A stretch of 64,000 nt of DNA from JANNVK01 sp031430435 (GTDB lineage Bacteria > Acidobacteriota > Blastocatellia > Pyrinomonadales > Pyrinomonadaceae). Shown one piece after another: positions 34,293-41,721 of this stretch. The position numbers were made by a program, and so were the translations under genes. The DNA is taken from NCBI GenBank assembly GCA_031430435.1, contig JANPBM010000099.1:1-64000 (forward strand), given 5' to 3'. Under the pieces are notes generated by a model. It saw only the letters and a list, made by a program, of their open reading frames with translations. It did no database searches and was not told the origin of the DNA. Position 1 is the stretch's first letter, and each line of letters begins with the position of its first letter.

Positions 34293-35411
34293 ATGAACCA
34301 AACTGCCGAAGCCCAAACCGAACTTCAACGCCTTCTCCGCGAACTGCGGAAAGGCACGCGAATAATTAGTTTGAGCGGTGTAACTTCAATTTCCGCAAAG
34401 TCTTACGTCTTAACAACACTCCAAAATGAAGTAAAAAAAACATTTGTTGTCGTAACGGATTCAAACAACGAACTTGAAGTTTTTGAAAACGATATTAGTT
34501 TTTTCAATTCACAGTTCACAATTCACAATTCACAATTAAGCATTCTTCCGTCGTTTGAAATTGATATTTATTCGTCGATTTCGCCGCACGCCGAGACTTT
34601 GGAACGTCGGGCGTTGGCGTTGTGGAATTTGACAATTTCGCAACCTTCATTTTTACTGATTTCCGCTAAATCATTACTTACAAAGATTTTATCGCCGACT
34701 GAAACTAAAAATCTGGGTGCAAATCTGCAACGAGACAAAGATTTTCCACCCGAAAGTTTGATTGAAAAACTCGAATCGTGCGGATATGTACGAGAAGAGC
34801 CGCTCAAAAATGTCGGCGAGTTTTCAGTTCGCGGCGGAATTATCGACGTTTGGTCACCCGACGCGGAAAATCCTGTCCGCATCGAATTTTTTGGCGATAC
34901 GGTTGATTCAATCCGCGAATTTAATGCGGAAACACAACTTTCAATTCAACAATTAAAAGAAATTTCACTTGCTCCGATGCGGGAATTTTCCGCAAATTCA
35001 CAGGATTTTAAAGATTGGTCATTTTTTGCCAAAGAAAGATTTGCGGACGAAAGGTTTGCCAGAAACTTAAAAGACAGAACGCAATTTGCCGTTGAAGGCG
35101 AAAGTTTCGCAGGTTGGGAATTTTTGATAAGTCTTGTCAAACCAAGAACTTCGAGCATTTTTGATTATTTACAAGATTGCATTTTGGTAATCGACGAACC
35201 GACAAACATTGAACATCACTTGGGCGAATTTTACGAAAACATAGCCCGCAGGTTTGCCGAAACAGACGAACGCGACGAAATCGGATTGGAACCGCGTGAA
35301 CTGTTTTTGTCGGCTGAAGAATTGCGTGAAAAATTATCGAAATTGCAACGCCTTGAACTTCGCGCATTGGGAAGTTCGGCAAGTAAAATTGATGAAGAAT
35401 TTGCGGTTTAA
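34293..35411 (+). pseudogene. mfd: mfd (transcription-repair coupling factor), truncated after its UvrB-like module
   Basis: 372 codons. The product matches the N-terminal UvrB-like module of Mfd only: LLRELRKGTRIISLSGVTSI, FVVVTDSNNELEVFENDI, SPHAETLERRALALW, GYVREEPLKNVGEFSVRGGI (the RGG/IDVWSPD hallmark), IRIEFFGDTVDSIREFN-like, and LRALGSSASKIDEEFAV. Normal Mfd is about 1,150 aa, so the RNA-polymerase-interaction and translocase/helicase modules are absent. The stop overlaps the tail-to-tail 3' end of the paralogous nuclease-like gene at 35408. No Mfd remainder occurs downstream. The protein could be an inert N-terminal fragment, or a functional mfd copy may be elsewhere. Confidence 0.88.
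34505..34538. repeat. Short 8-bp tandem repeat inside the mfd fragment
   Basis: About four copies of an 8-base unit (TTCACAAT, one copy with AGTTCACA) lie in frame, coding FNSQFTIHNSQLSI. The composition is unlike the surrounding coding sequence. It is likely an unstable micro-expansion. Confidence 0.65.
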
Positions 35412-36049
35412 GAAATGTTGAGCTTTTCTTCAATTTTTTGTCTGACATAACGCATCATTTTAAAAATTTGAAAAATATCTTCGGAACTTGCTGTCAACGC
35501 ATCACTGACGGCGTATTCTTTGCCGATTAAGGCAACAAAAAAGTGTAATCTGCCAACTACATAGCAACCGTAAATCGGAAAAGTTTCTTGATTGTCGTGT
35601 TGGGCAACCAGCATTTCGGCTAAAAGTTGTCCGAGCGGATCGTTGTCGCGGCGTTTTTCTTGTTTATATTCGTGCAGAAAAAAATACGGCTCGCGCGGTG
35701 TTTGAATTCCTTTTGAAATAAAAAAATCCGCAATGCCCGAAACTTCCCAATCACCGATAATTGCGGATAATTTTCGTTGTGTAAAAGGCTTGTAATACTC
35801 GCTTGTAAAATCAACTAAATGAATTAACGGACCTAGAAAGAAAAATTTCAACTCGTCTTCATTCCACGTTTCGGCGTTGTGAAACAAACTTTTTGCGAAC
35901 TTTTGCAAAGATATTTTTTCGGATTCGGTTATCGGATTTTCCGCTAAAAGCCAGTTTTCCAATAACTTAAAACCTTCGTAATGACGCTTATAACCAAATT
36001 CGATGTTAATTTGCTCAAACTGCCAGTCTTTGAAATCTCGCTTTTTCAT
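35408..36049 (-). CDS. PD-(D/E)XK-nuclease-like protein, paralogue of the left-edge gene
   Basis: 213 aa, no signal peptide or membrane segment. Pattern of a PD-(D/E)XK core: DWEVSGIADFFISKG, PYFFLHEYKQEKRRDND, GQLLAEMLVAQHDN, then a later GRLHFFVALIGKEYAVSDA. It aligns with the partial gene at 1-461 over its N-terminal 150 residues. It is tail to tail with the mfd fragment (4-bp overlap of the ends) and 54 bp upstream of ttcA's end. It may be a mobile or defence-type nuclease. No family name can be given with confidence, and catalytic activity is untested. Confidence 0.75.
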   Translation of the reverse strand: MKKRDFKDWQFEQINIEFGYKRHYEGFKLLENWLLAENPITESEKISLQKFAKSLFHNAETWNEDELKFFFLGPLIHLVDFTSEYYKPFTQRKLSAIIGDWEVSGIADFFISKGIQTPREPYFFLHEYKQEKRRDNDPLGQLLAEMLVAQHDNQETFPIYGCYVVGRLHFFVALIGKEYAVSDALTASSEDIFQIFKMMRYVRQKIEEKLNIS

Positions 36050-36103
36050 AATGCTATTTTATCACCGATTAACCGATTTTCAATCAATTTTCATAAACAA
36101 AAG

Positions 36104-36994
36104 TCAGTTTGCGTTGACAACCGCTAAATGCTTCTGTCCGAACGACATTTCGCCTTCCGAATGATCAAAAACCGCATCAAGTTCTTTTTCGATGTTGCCG
36201 TGTCCGCCCGGAATTCGTTTGATAATCGGCTCAAAGTTTTTGAAATCGTAAAGTTCCGGATCGAGTAAATGCGAACCTGTTACGTTTGATAACGCGGTCA
36301 TCATCGAACTGCGGACGTGCGGAATTTCTTTTTCCAATTCGTTGACCAATTTTTTCACGCGCGCGCGTTTCATATTCGGCTGTGAACCGCACAGATTACA
36401 CGGAATTATCGGAAACTGTTTTTCCGCCGAAAATTTTTCAATATCGGTTTCGCGGCAATACGCCAACGGACGGATGACCGTGTTTGTACCTGCGTCCGAA
36501 CGCAAAACCGGCGGCATTGCTTTCAGTTGTCCGACAAAGAAAAAGTTTAATAAAAATGTCGCGATAACATCATCGGCGTGATGTCCGAGAGCGATTTTCG
36601 TGCAACCTTCTTCGATCGCCGTGGTGTATAAAATTCCGCGTCTGAGCCTTGAACAAAGCGAACAAAACGTTTTTCCTTCGGGAATCAAACCTGTTACGAC
36701 CGAATATGTATCTTCTTCGACAATGCGATAATTTACGCCGAGTTTTTCTAAATAATCAGGCAAAACTTCTTCGGGAAAGTCAGGCTGTTTTTGGTCAAGA
36801 TTGACCGCCAACAGTTCAAACTTCACGGGCGAACGTTTTTGCACATCAAGTAATAAATCGAGCATTGTGTAGCTGTCTTTTCCGCCGGAAAGACACACCA
36901 TTATTTTGTCGCCTTCGACAATCATCGAAAAATCTTCGATGGCACGTCCCATTTGCTTGAGTAATTTTGTTTTAATTTTGCTTTCTACAAACAA
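36104..36994 (-). CDS. ttcA: tRNA 2-thiocytidine synthetase TtcA
   Basis: 296 aa if TTG at 36994 is the start: it has AAAAGGAG upstream (36994 + 10-17). A longer open frame to 37057 begins with a low-quality stretch (MRICYFYFLVSNF). The PP-loop is VCLSGGKDSYTM and the iron-sulfur/thiolation cysteines are in TFCSLCSRLRRGIL and IPCNLCGSQPN. LGHHADDVIATFLLNFF is a strong family motif. It puts a 2-thio group on cytidine 32 of tRNAs. It is a single-gene unit. Confidence 0.93.
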   Translation of the reverse strand: MFVESKIKTKLLKQMGRAIEDFSMIVEGDKIMVCLSGGKDSYTMLDLLLDVQKRSPVKFELLAVNLDQKQPDFPEEVLPDYLEKLGVNYRIVEEDTYSVVTGLIPEGKTFCSLCSRLRRGILYTTAIEEGCTKIALGHHADDVIATFLLNFFFVGQLKAMPPVLRSDAGTNTVIRPLAYCRETDIEKFSAEKQFPIIPCNLCGSQPNMKRARVKKLVNELEKEIPHVRSSMMTALSNVTGSHLLDPELYDFKNFEPIIKRIPGGHGNIEKELDAVFDHSEGEMSFGQKHLAVVNAN

Positions 36995-37230
36995 CTTTTT
37001 TGTCTCCTTTTCAACCTCAAAGTTTGACACGAGAAAATAAAAATAACAAATGCGCAAGAATTTCCGGACACACTTGTTAAAAGTTTTGTATCATAGAAAG
37101 TGGATTGGAAAAATTCAGCAGTTAGTCATTTCCTATAAACGTCATTAAAAATTTAATGCTTAATTTCGGGTCGGCTTTTTTGTCCGATCAAAGGTCAAGC
37201 AGTCATAAAATATCGAGGTGCAAAAAATCT

Positions 37231-37854
37231 ATGATTAGAATGGGCAGAAGTTCAAAAACAGACACGACAACCGAATTACCGCAAATAGCCGACAATTTTA
37301 CAAACCCGTTACCGAATACTTATCATTACGTTTCGGAAAACGCGGCTTCATCGACGCGGGCAATCAGCGAAAGCGAATCGATGGCGCGCGACATCAAAGA
37401 AGGTCGTTTAAGCGGTTTTGTCGGCAGCGGAACTGTCTTGACCGGCGAAACAACTTTCCAAGCGATGTTGCGGGTCGACGGACATTTGACGGGTCGCGTC
37501 AGTTCCGAAGCAGGAACGTTGGTCATCGGCGGAACAGGCAGAGTCGATGCCAATATTTTGGTCGCGGCGGCGGTTATTAACGGCACGGTCAACGGCGATA
37601 TTGTCGCCCAAGACAGAGTTGAATTAGGCAGAACGGCGCGAGTTGTCGGCAACATTCAATCGCCGCGGTTGATGATTGAAGACGGCGCGGTTTTTGAAGG
37701 AACGTGCAGTATGGTCAAATCGAAAGAAGCGCACGATAAACGAATCGCCGCCGTCCAAGCGCCTTTAATTACCAATGAATTGAGTCTTGAAGTCCCTGAA
37801 AAGATGAAAGAACTTGAACAAATAGAGCAAGAATTAGAGTCTGAAATTCAATAA
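37231..37854 (+). CDS. Bactofilin
   Basis: 207 aa from the ATG at 37231, which has GAGGTG 10 bases upstream; the 25-codon extension is disregarded. The central beta-helix is the DUF583/bactofilin domain: LSGFVGSGTVLTGETTFQAM, GHLTGRVSSEAGTLVIGGTG, VNGDIVAQDRVELGRTARVVG, NIQSPRLMIEDGAVFEGTC. The termini are unstructured: Ser/Thr-rich at the start and Glu-rich (LEQIEQELESEIQ) at the end. Bactofilins polymerise without nucleotide and scaffold cell-shape or surface functions. A terminator at 37865-37891 follows. Confidence 0.93.
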   Translation: MIRMGRSSKTDTTTELPQIADNFTNPLPNTYHYVSENAASSTRAISESESMARDIKEGRLSGFVGSGTVLTGETTFQAMLRVDGHLTGRVSSEAGTLVIGGTGRVDANILVAAAVINGTVNGDIVAQDRVELGRTARVVGNIQSPRLMIEDGAVFEGTCSMVKSKEAHDKRIAAVQAPLITNELSLEVPEKMKELEQIEQELESEIQ

Positions 37855-37864
37855 TTCAAGCCGG

Positions 37865-37891
37865 AAAAGGTAAGCGAATATTTTACCTTTT
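37865..37891. terminator. Bidirectional terminator between bactofilin and DUF2256 genes
   Basis: AAAAGGTAA (37865-37873) pairs with TTACCTTTT (37883-37891); TTTTACC repeats once more downstream. It ends the bactofilin transcript and can serve the minus strand. Confidence 0.75.
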
Positions 37892-38060
37892 ACCTTTTGT
37901 TTTTATCGTTTCGGCAACGTTCCGAACAGTATTTCACTTCGTCCCAAACTTTTTCCCAACGTTTTCGCCACGCAAAAGGTCGTTCACAGACGAGGCATAT
38001 TTTGGTCGGCAAAGTGGATTTAGTGTATTTTTGTATGTTTGAACCTGATTTTTTGCTCAT
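37890..38060 (-). CDS. DUF2256 zinc-motif protein
   Basis: 56 aa from the ATG at 38060; a longer frame to 38234 exists on the same strand but overlaps the opposite gene and has no family support. The core is ICLVCERPFAWRKRWEK and CSERCRNDKNKR: CxxC plus a later CxxxC and the RPFxWRKxW signature define DUF2256. It is small and basic, so nucleic-acid or zinc binding is plausible; function unknown. The first 26 bp overlap head to head with the predicted start of the arginyl-transferase-like gene. Confidence 0.8.
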   Translation of the reverse strand: MSKKSGSNIQKYTKSTLPTKICLVCERPFAWRKRWEKVWDEVKYCSERCRNDKNKR

Positions 38061-38700
38061 CAATGAAGAGTTTTTCACATTTGAAGTAACACCGCAAGAA
38101 ATGGACTTTCTGCTTGCCGAAGGTTGGCGTAACTTCGGCACGCATTTTTTTCGGCACAATGTCGGAATGTTTCGCGGAGATTTCCGCCGTGTGCTTCCGC
38201 TCAGAATTCGGCTTTCCAATTTTGTTTTATCCAAAACTCAACGTCGGAACTTAGCCAAAAACAAAGATTTACAAGTAATTGTTCGTCCTGTTTTAATCGA
38301 CGAAGAAAAACAACTTCTCTTTGACCGCCACAAAACGCGGTTTGAAGAAGGCATTCCCGAATCGATTTACACTTTTATTTCCGAAATGCCCGCAACCGTG
38401 CCGAGTGAATCTTTGGAACTTTGCGTTTACGACGGCGAAAAATTACTTGCCGTGAGTTTTTTCAACGTCGGAATCGAAGCAACTTCGGGAATTTACGCAA
38501 TGTTTGAACCAACTGAAACAAAACGCGGACTCGGAATTTTCACAATGCTGCTTGAAATATATTATGCGGTGAATAACGGTAAGTCTTTTTATTATCAGGG
38601 TTACGCCTACGAAGGAAACTCTTTTTACGATTACAAAAAACGTTTCAGCTCGCTCGAAATGTACGATTGGAAGGGAAGTTGGATAAATTTTGCGGAGTGA
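38035..38700 (+). CDS. Arginyl-tRNA-protein transferase-like (ATE/Bpt) protein
   Basis: 221 aa from the ATG at 38035 (MFEPDFLLINEEFFTF). Family parts: EMDFLLAEGWRNFGTHFFRH, then HNVGMFRGDFRRVLPLRIRL, VIVRPVLIDEEKQLLFDRH, LCVYDGEKLLAVSFFNVG, GIYAMFEPTETKRGLGIFTMLL and FYYQGYAYEGNSFYDYKKRF. This is the GNAT-like C-terminal fold of ATE/Bpt, which transfers Arg or Leu from tRNA onto protein N-termini. Its N-terminal cysteine-rich part is not clear here; the head-to-head DUF2256 gene overlaps its start. Assignment good, start less certain. Confidence 0.82.
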   Translation: MFEPDFLLINEEFFTFEVTPQEMDFLLAEGWRNFGTHFFRHNVGMFRGDFRRVLPLRIRLSNFVLSKTQRRNLAKNKDLQVIVRPVLIDEEKQLLFDRHKTRFEEGIPESIYTFISEMPATVPSESLELCVYDGEKLLAVSFFNVGIEATSGIYAMFEPTETKRGLGIFTMLLEIYYAVNNGKSFYYQGYAYEGNSFYDYKKRFSSLEMYDWKGSWINFAE

Positions 38701-38720
38701 AGATAAATTTTGCGGGGATG
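38681..38720. repeat. Two-copy 20-bp tandem duplication spanning the ATE-like stop codon
   Basis: GGATAAATTTTGCGGAGTGA (38681-38700, ends with the TGA stop) is followed by a near copy (38701-38720). The second copy has no coding role. Confidence 0.7.
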
Positions 38721-38793
38721 AAAAGGATAAAAAAGGATACGAATTAAGATAAAGTTGTTTTGTTTCTTATCCTGTATTTATCCGCTTTTATCC
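38714..38793. terminator. Large imperfect palindrome between convergent genes
   Basis: GGGATGAAAAGGATAAAA and GGATACGAATTAAGATAA on the left face TTATCCTGTATTTATCC and GCTTTTATCCC on the right, around a short T-rich centre. The arms are A-rich with scattered mismatches. It separates the plus-strand ATE-like gene and the minus-strand YCF48-like gene. It may be a bidirectional terminator or a dispersed repeat; the 44036-44110 element has the same ACAGGATAA-like arms. Confidence 0.55.
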
Positions 38794-38800
38794 CTGTAAA

Positions 38801-39817
38801 TTACTGCTTTACAAATTTTGCCACGTGACCTTTTTCGCCGACTGCCCAAGTTACTTTTCTGCCTTTTGACTGCACCGAATTATAACTTTCTTTATCAAGA
38901 TTTTTCCAAGTTTTTCCGCCGTCGAATGTAATATCCGAACCGCTTGAACCAACGACAATAATCGTTTTTTTATCGAGATAAGCCACGCCCGAACGATAGC
39001 CCGCAAAGCCTTTTGATTCTTTCCAAGTTTTTCCGCCGTCGCTCGTAAACGCAAGATTCGCAACAACTTCAGTCGGTTTGGCATAATCTCCGCCGACAAT
39101 TACGCCGCGTTTCGCATCAAACATCGCAATCGAAAAAATTCCTTGCGAATCTGCTCCGCTGGCGATTGGAGAATCGGAAACCAGCCATTCATAACCACTC
39201 GAATTCGAGCGAAAAACTCTCGCCGATTTTCCGCCGGAAACAAGGAAGACATTTTTCTTTCCCTGCGTAACGATGCAAGTTCCGCTTGCCGCAAATGCCG
39301 CTTCGCCCGTATTTGCAGGAAACATTTTTTCGTTGCTGACCGGAAACCAATTTTCGCCGCCGTCGTTTGTTTGGAGCAAATAATAATAACCGTCAACCGG
39401 ATCGCCCATCGCAATTCCGTGTTTTTCGTCAAAAAATGCGAACGCGTCGAGGAAAATTTTCTCGTTATTTGCTTTAAACTGCATTTTCCAAGTTTTTCCG
39501 CCGTCAATCGTCTTGTAAATCCGCGAGGTTTCGCCGTTTCCGATGCTCAAAAGATATGCGGTGTTTTCGTCAAATGCTTCAATGTCGCGGAAATCGAGTT
39601 TTTCGGCATCGGGAACTTTGCCGACAGTCCAATTTTTTCCGCCGTCAATCGTGCGTACAAACGTTCCGCCTGTTCCCGAAGCCCAAATTACGTTTTGGTT
39701 TACGACCGATAACCCGCGAAAACTCGCTTTTGTATCAACGGTTTGCGGAATCCATTGAGCATTTGCAGTTGATAAAAACATAAGAAAAATGCACGCGAAA
39801 AGGTTGATAAATTTCAT
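38801..39817 (-). CDS. Secreted YCF48-like/BNR beta-propeller protein
   Basis: 338 aa from the ATG at 39817, with signal peptide (LFACIFLMFLSTANAQ). The rest is a beta-propeller: repeated units with a TxDGGKNW/T-type turn (FVRTIDGGKNWTVG, IYKTIDGGKTWKMQ, LLQTNDGGENWFPV, FTSDGGKTWKESKG, DITFDGGKTWKNLD), at least five visible. It resembles photosystem II assembly factor YCF48 and sialidase-like BNR proteins. In a non-photosynthetic bacterium such proteins are periplasmic of unknown role. It is a single gene, with a clear convergent terminator downstream. Confidence 0.87.
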   Translation of the reverse strand: MKFINLFACIFLMFLSTANAQWIPQTVDTKASFRGLSVVNQNVIWASGTGGTFVRTIDGGKNWTVGKVPDAEKLDFRDIEAFDENTAYLLSIGNGETSRIYKTIDGGKTWKMQFKANNEKIFLDAFAFFDEKHGIAMGDPVDGYYYLLQTNDGGENWFPVSNEKMFPANTGEAAFAASGTCIVTQGKKNVFLVSGGKSARVFRSNSSGYEWLVSDSPIASGADSQGIFSIAMFDAKRGVIVGGDYAKPTEVVANLAFTSDGGKTWKESKGFAGYRSGVAYLDKKTIIVVGSSGSDITFDGGKTWKNLDKESYNSVQSKGRKVTWAVGEKGHVAKFVKQ

Positions 39818-39930
39818 AGTAAAACTTTCGCACAGAAAGTTGAAAATATGAAATTTCGGGCAATTAAACATTTACAAACAATGCAACTTTTTGATATTTG
39901 GCTTAGACTGTTATTCGAGATTTGACGAAA

Positions 39931-40632
39931 ATGAGAAAATTTTTAACCGCAAAATGGCAAGATTTAGTGATGGCAAACTATAAAGTCAATCCGAATTTAC
40001 TGACTGATTTTCTTCCGAAAAACACAACTTTAGATTTTCACGAAGGAGATTGTTATGTCAGTTTGGTTGCCTTTAAGTTTTTGGACACAAAGGTTTTAGG
40101 CATTTCTGTTCCGTTTCATACAAATTTTGAAGAAGTAAATTTGCGGTTTTACGTCAAACGCGAAACAAAGGGCGAAGTTCGACGCGGTGTGGTTTTTGTC
40201 AAAGAAATTGTCCCGAAAGCCGCGATTTCGTTTGTCGCCAAAACTGTTTACGGCGAACCGTATGAAACTTGGCAGATGAAGAGCGAAAAAGGCGACGGCG
40301 AGCTTGGTTATTTTTGGTCAAAAGATAACGTGAAAAACCGCGTAAATGTTGAGTATAAAGAGAATCTCGGAATTCCGCCGACGGGATCGCACCGCGAATT
40401 TATCATCGAACATTATTGGGGTTACACAAAACGCAACGCAAATCGGACGGACGAATACAAAGTTGAACATCCGAAATGGGAAGTTTTTAATGTAAATTAC
40501 GCGGAAATTGAAGTGGATTTCGGCAAAACTTACGGTGAAAGATTCGCGTTTTTGTCCGACGTGGAACCGAACACGATATTTTTGGCAAAAGGTTCGCAAG
40601 TTTCGGTTTTTAAAGGCGAAAAAATCGGCTGA
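39931..40632 (+). CDS. DUF2071 (YqjF-like) protein
   Basis: 233 aa from the ATG at 39931. Family features: FLTAKWQDLVMANYKVNPNL, LDFHEGDCYVSLVAFKFLDT, FEEVNLRFYVKRETKGEVRR, GVVFVKEIVPKAAISFVAKT, and the aromatic EHYWGYTKRN. It has no signal peptide. Some family members act as acetoacetate decarboxylase-like or in detoxification, but the biochemical role is not settled. It is a single gene without operon partners. Confidence 0.88.
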   Translation: MRKFLTAKWQDLVMANYKVNPNLLTDFLPKNTTLDFHEGDCYVSLVAFKFLDTKVLGISVPFHTNFEEVNLRFYVKRETKGEVRRGVVFVKEIVPKAAISFVAKTVYGEPYETWQMKSEKGDGELGYFWSKDNVKNRVNVEYKENLGIPPTGSHREFIIEHYWGYTKRNANRTDEYKVEHPKWEVFNVNYAEIEVDFGKTYGERFAFLSDVEPNTIFLAKGSQVSVFKGEKIG

Positions 40633-40665
40633 GAATCAGATTTTTCAACGCGGATAAAATAAAAC

Positions 40666-40694
40666 TTGCCTAGTTTGAAAAAATTGTGCATAAT
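40666..40694 (+). promoter_or_regulatory. Promoter ahead of the RRM protein gene, with a long leader
   Basis: TTGCCT (40666-40671), 17-bp spacer, CATAAT (40689-40694). The expected start near 40701 gives a 5' leader of about 208 bases before the ATG at 40909. The leader has the G/T-rich GGGAGAGAGTTTTGGTTTCG and a T-rich tail. Confidence 0.55.
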
Positions 40695-40908
40695 CGAATC
40701 GTTTTCACTCTCAAGTGTCTGCGTAGATGCGTCCGTTCAAGTAAAGTGTAGGGCGACGGTTTTGGTTCGGGAGAGAGTTTTGGTTTCGTGTTTTTTTGGA
40801 GCATTCTGTTATTTTAAGAAAAAGTCGGGCTTGTCGCTTTTTTGATTAGATTTTTAAGTTTCTTTTCTGCCTGTCTCGCTTCATTGTCAGTAAAAATTAA
40901 ATATAAAA

Positions 40909-41250
40909 ATGAGTACAAAACTTTATGTCGGAAACTTGTCGTGGCGAGTTTCGAGTGATGATTTATTTGAGCATTTCGGTCAAGCGGGAACGGTTGAATC
41001 GGCAAATGTTGTGCAAGACCGTGAAACAGGACGCTCACGCGGTTTCGGTTTCGTCGAAATGGCTTCAAGCGATGCGGCAGCCGCAGCAATCGAACAATTT
41101 AACGGAACAGACTTTGACGGACGCAATATGATTGTCAACGAAGCTCGTCCGCGTGAAGAAGGCGGTGGCGGCGGACGCGGAGGTTACGGCGGCGGTGGAA
41201 ATCGCGGCGGCGGAGGCGGCGGACGCGGAGATTACGGCGACCGTTGGTAA
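40909..41250 (+). CDS. Glycine-rich RRM RNA-binding protein
   Basis: 113 aa. A single RNA-recognition motif fills residues 1-80: RNP2 LYVGNLSW and RNP1 RSRGFGFVEM are both intact. The remaining 30 residues are a Gly/Arg tail (GGGGGRGGYGGGGNRG). This is the cold-inducible RNA-binding protein type found in cyanobacteria and some other bacteria; it acts on cytoplasmic RNA. The long untranslated leader upstream fits post-transcriptional control, as known for cold-shock genes. A perfect bidirectional terminator follows. Confidence 0.95.
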   Translation: MSTKLYVGNLSWRVSSDDLFEHFGQAGTVESANVVQDRETGRSRGFGFVEMASSDAAAAAIEQFNGTDFDGRNMIVNEARPREEGGGGGRGGYGGGGNRGGGGGGRGDYGDRW

Positions 41251-41261
41251 ACAAAACAATT

Positions 41262-41306
41262 AAAATAGAAAAAGGCGACTCGGTTTGAATCGCCTTTTTC
41301 TATTTT
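41262..41306. terminator. Perfect 17-bp bidirectional terminator
   Basis: AAAATAGAAAAAGGCGA (41262-41278) and TCGCCTTTTTCTATTTT (41290-41306) are exact reverse complements with an 11-base loop, in which CTC/GAA (with a G-T pair) extends the stem. It lies between the RRM gene (plus) and the secreted protein gene (minus) and overlaps the latter's stop. Confidence 0.92.
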
Positions 41307-41677
41307 ACCTTCAATGTAAGTTTGAAATTCCCTTTCCAAGGATCGGCTTTTTGGCATTCGACAACTTCGATTTTGTAGTCGCCCGCAACCGTCGGCGAAA
41401 TATCCGCTGTGCCGTTACAGTTCGCCGCTCTGTCCATGACATCTTCGCCGTTTGGGGCAAAAACCGAAAGCGTGATGTATTTGTTTCCGCTAATTTGCAA
41501 GCGTTGACCTGCCCGCAGACGAATTACATATTTTTCTAAACCTTTGTAACCGTTAAGTTTACCGTTGACGACAGCTTTTGTCGCACCTTTCGCAAACTTG
41601 ATGCGGGTTGTAGGTTTTGCAAAAACCGACAAGCTCAAAATAATTAATATCGAAACAACTGCAATAAGTTTTTTCAT
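41300..41677 (-). CDS. Small secreted beta-sandwich-like protein
   Basis: 125 aa from the ATG at 41677 with GGAGA upstream. Signal peptide KKLIAVVSILIILSLSVFA. The mature protein (about 105 aa) is strand-rich with a cysteine pair (CNG..., VECQKAD), and YVIRLRAGQRLQISGNKYIT and GDYKIEVVECQK. This resembles pre-peptidase C-terminal or PliG-like lysozyme-inhibitor folds, but neither has a decisive motif here. The last bases overlap the terminator. It lies between the RRM gene and truA and is transcribed towards the former. Confidence 0.75.
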   Translation of the reverse strand: MKKLIAVVSILIILSLSVFAKPTTRIKFAKGATKAVVNGKLNGYKGLEKYVIRLRAGQRLQISGNKYITLSVFAPNGEDVMDRAANCNGTADISPTVAGDYKIEVVECQKADPWKGNFKLTLKVK

Positions 41678-41721
41678 AGATTTCTCCAAAATTTGATGTT
41701 TACTTGCCAAACAATTGCCGT

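Noticed and set aside
37890..38234. 114-residue version of the DUF2256 gene
   Set aside because: Only the last 56 residues match the family; the rest is antisense to the arginyl-transferase-like gene.
39143..39712. 189-residue plus-strand frame opposite the YCF48-like gene
   Set aside because: It is antisense to a clear repeat protein with a signal peptide, has no domain and a poor composition.
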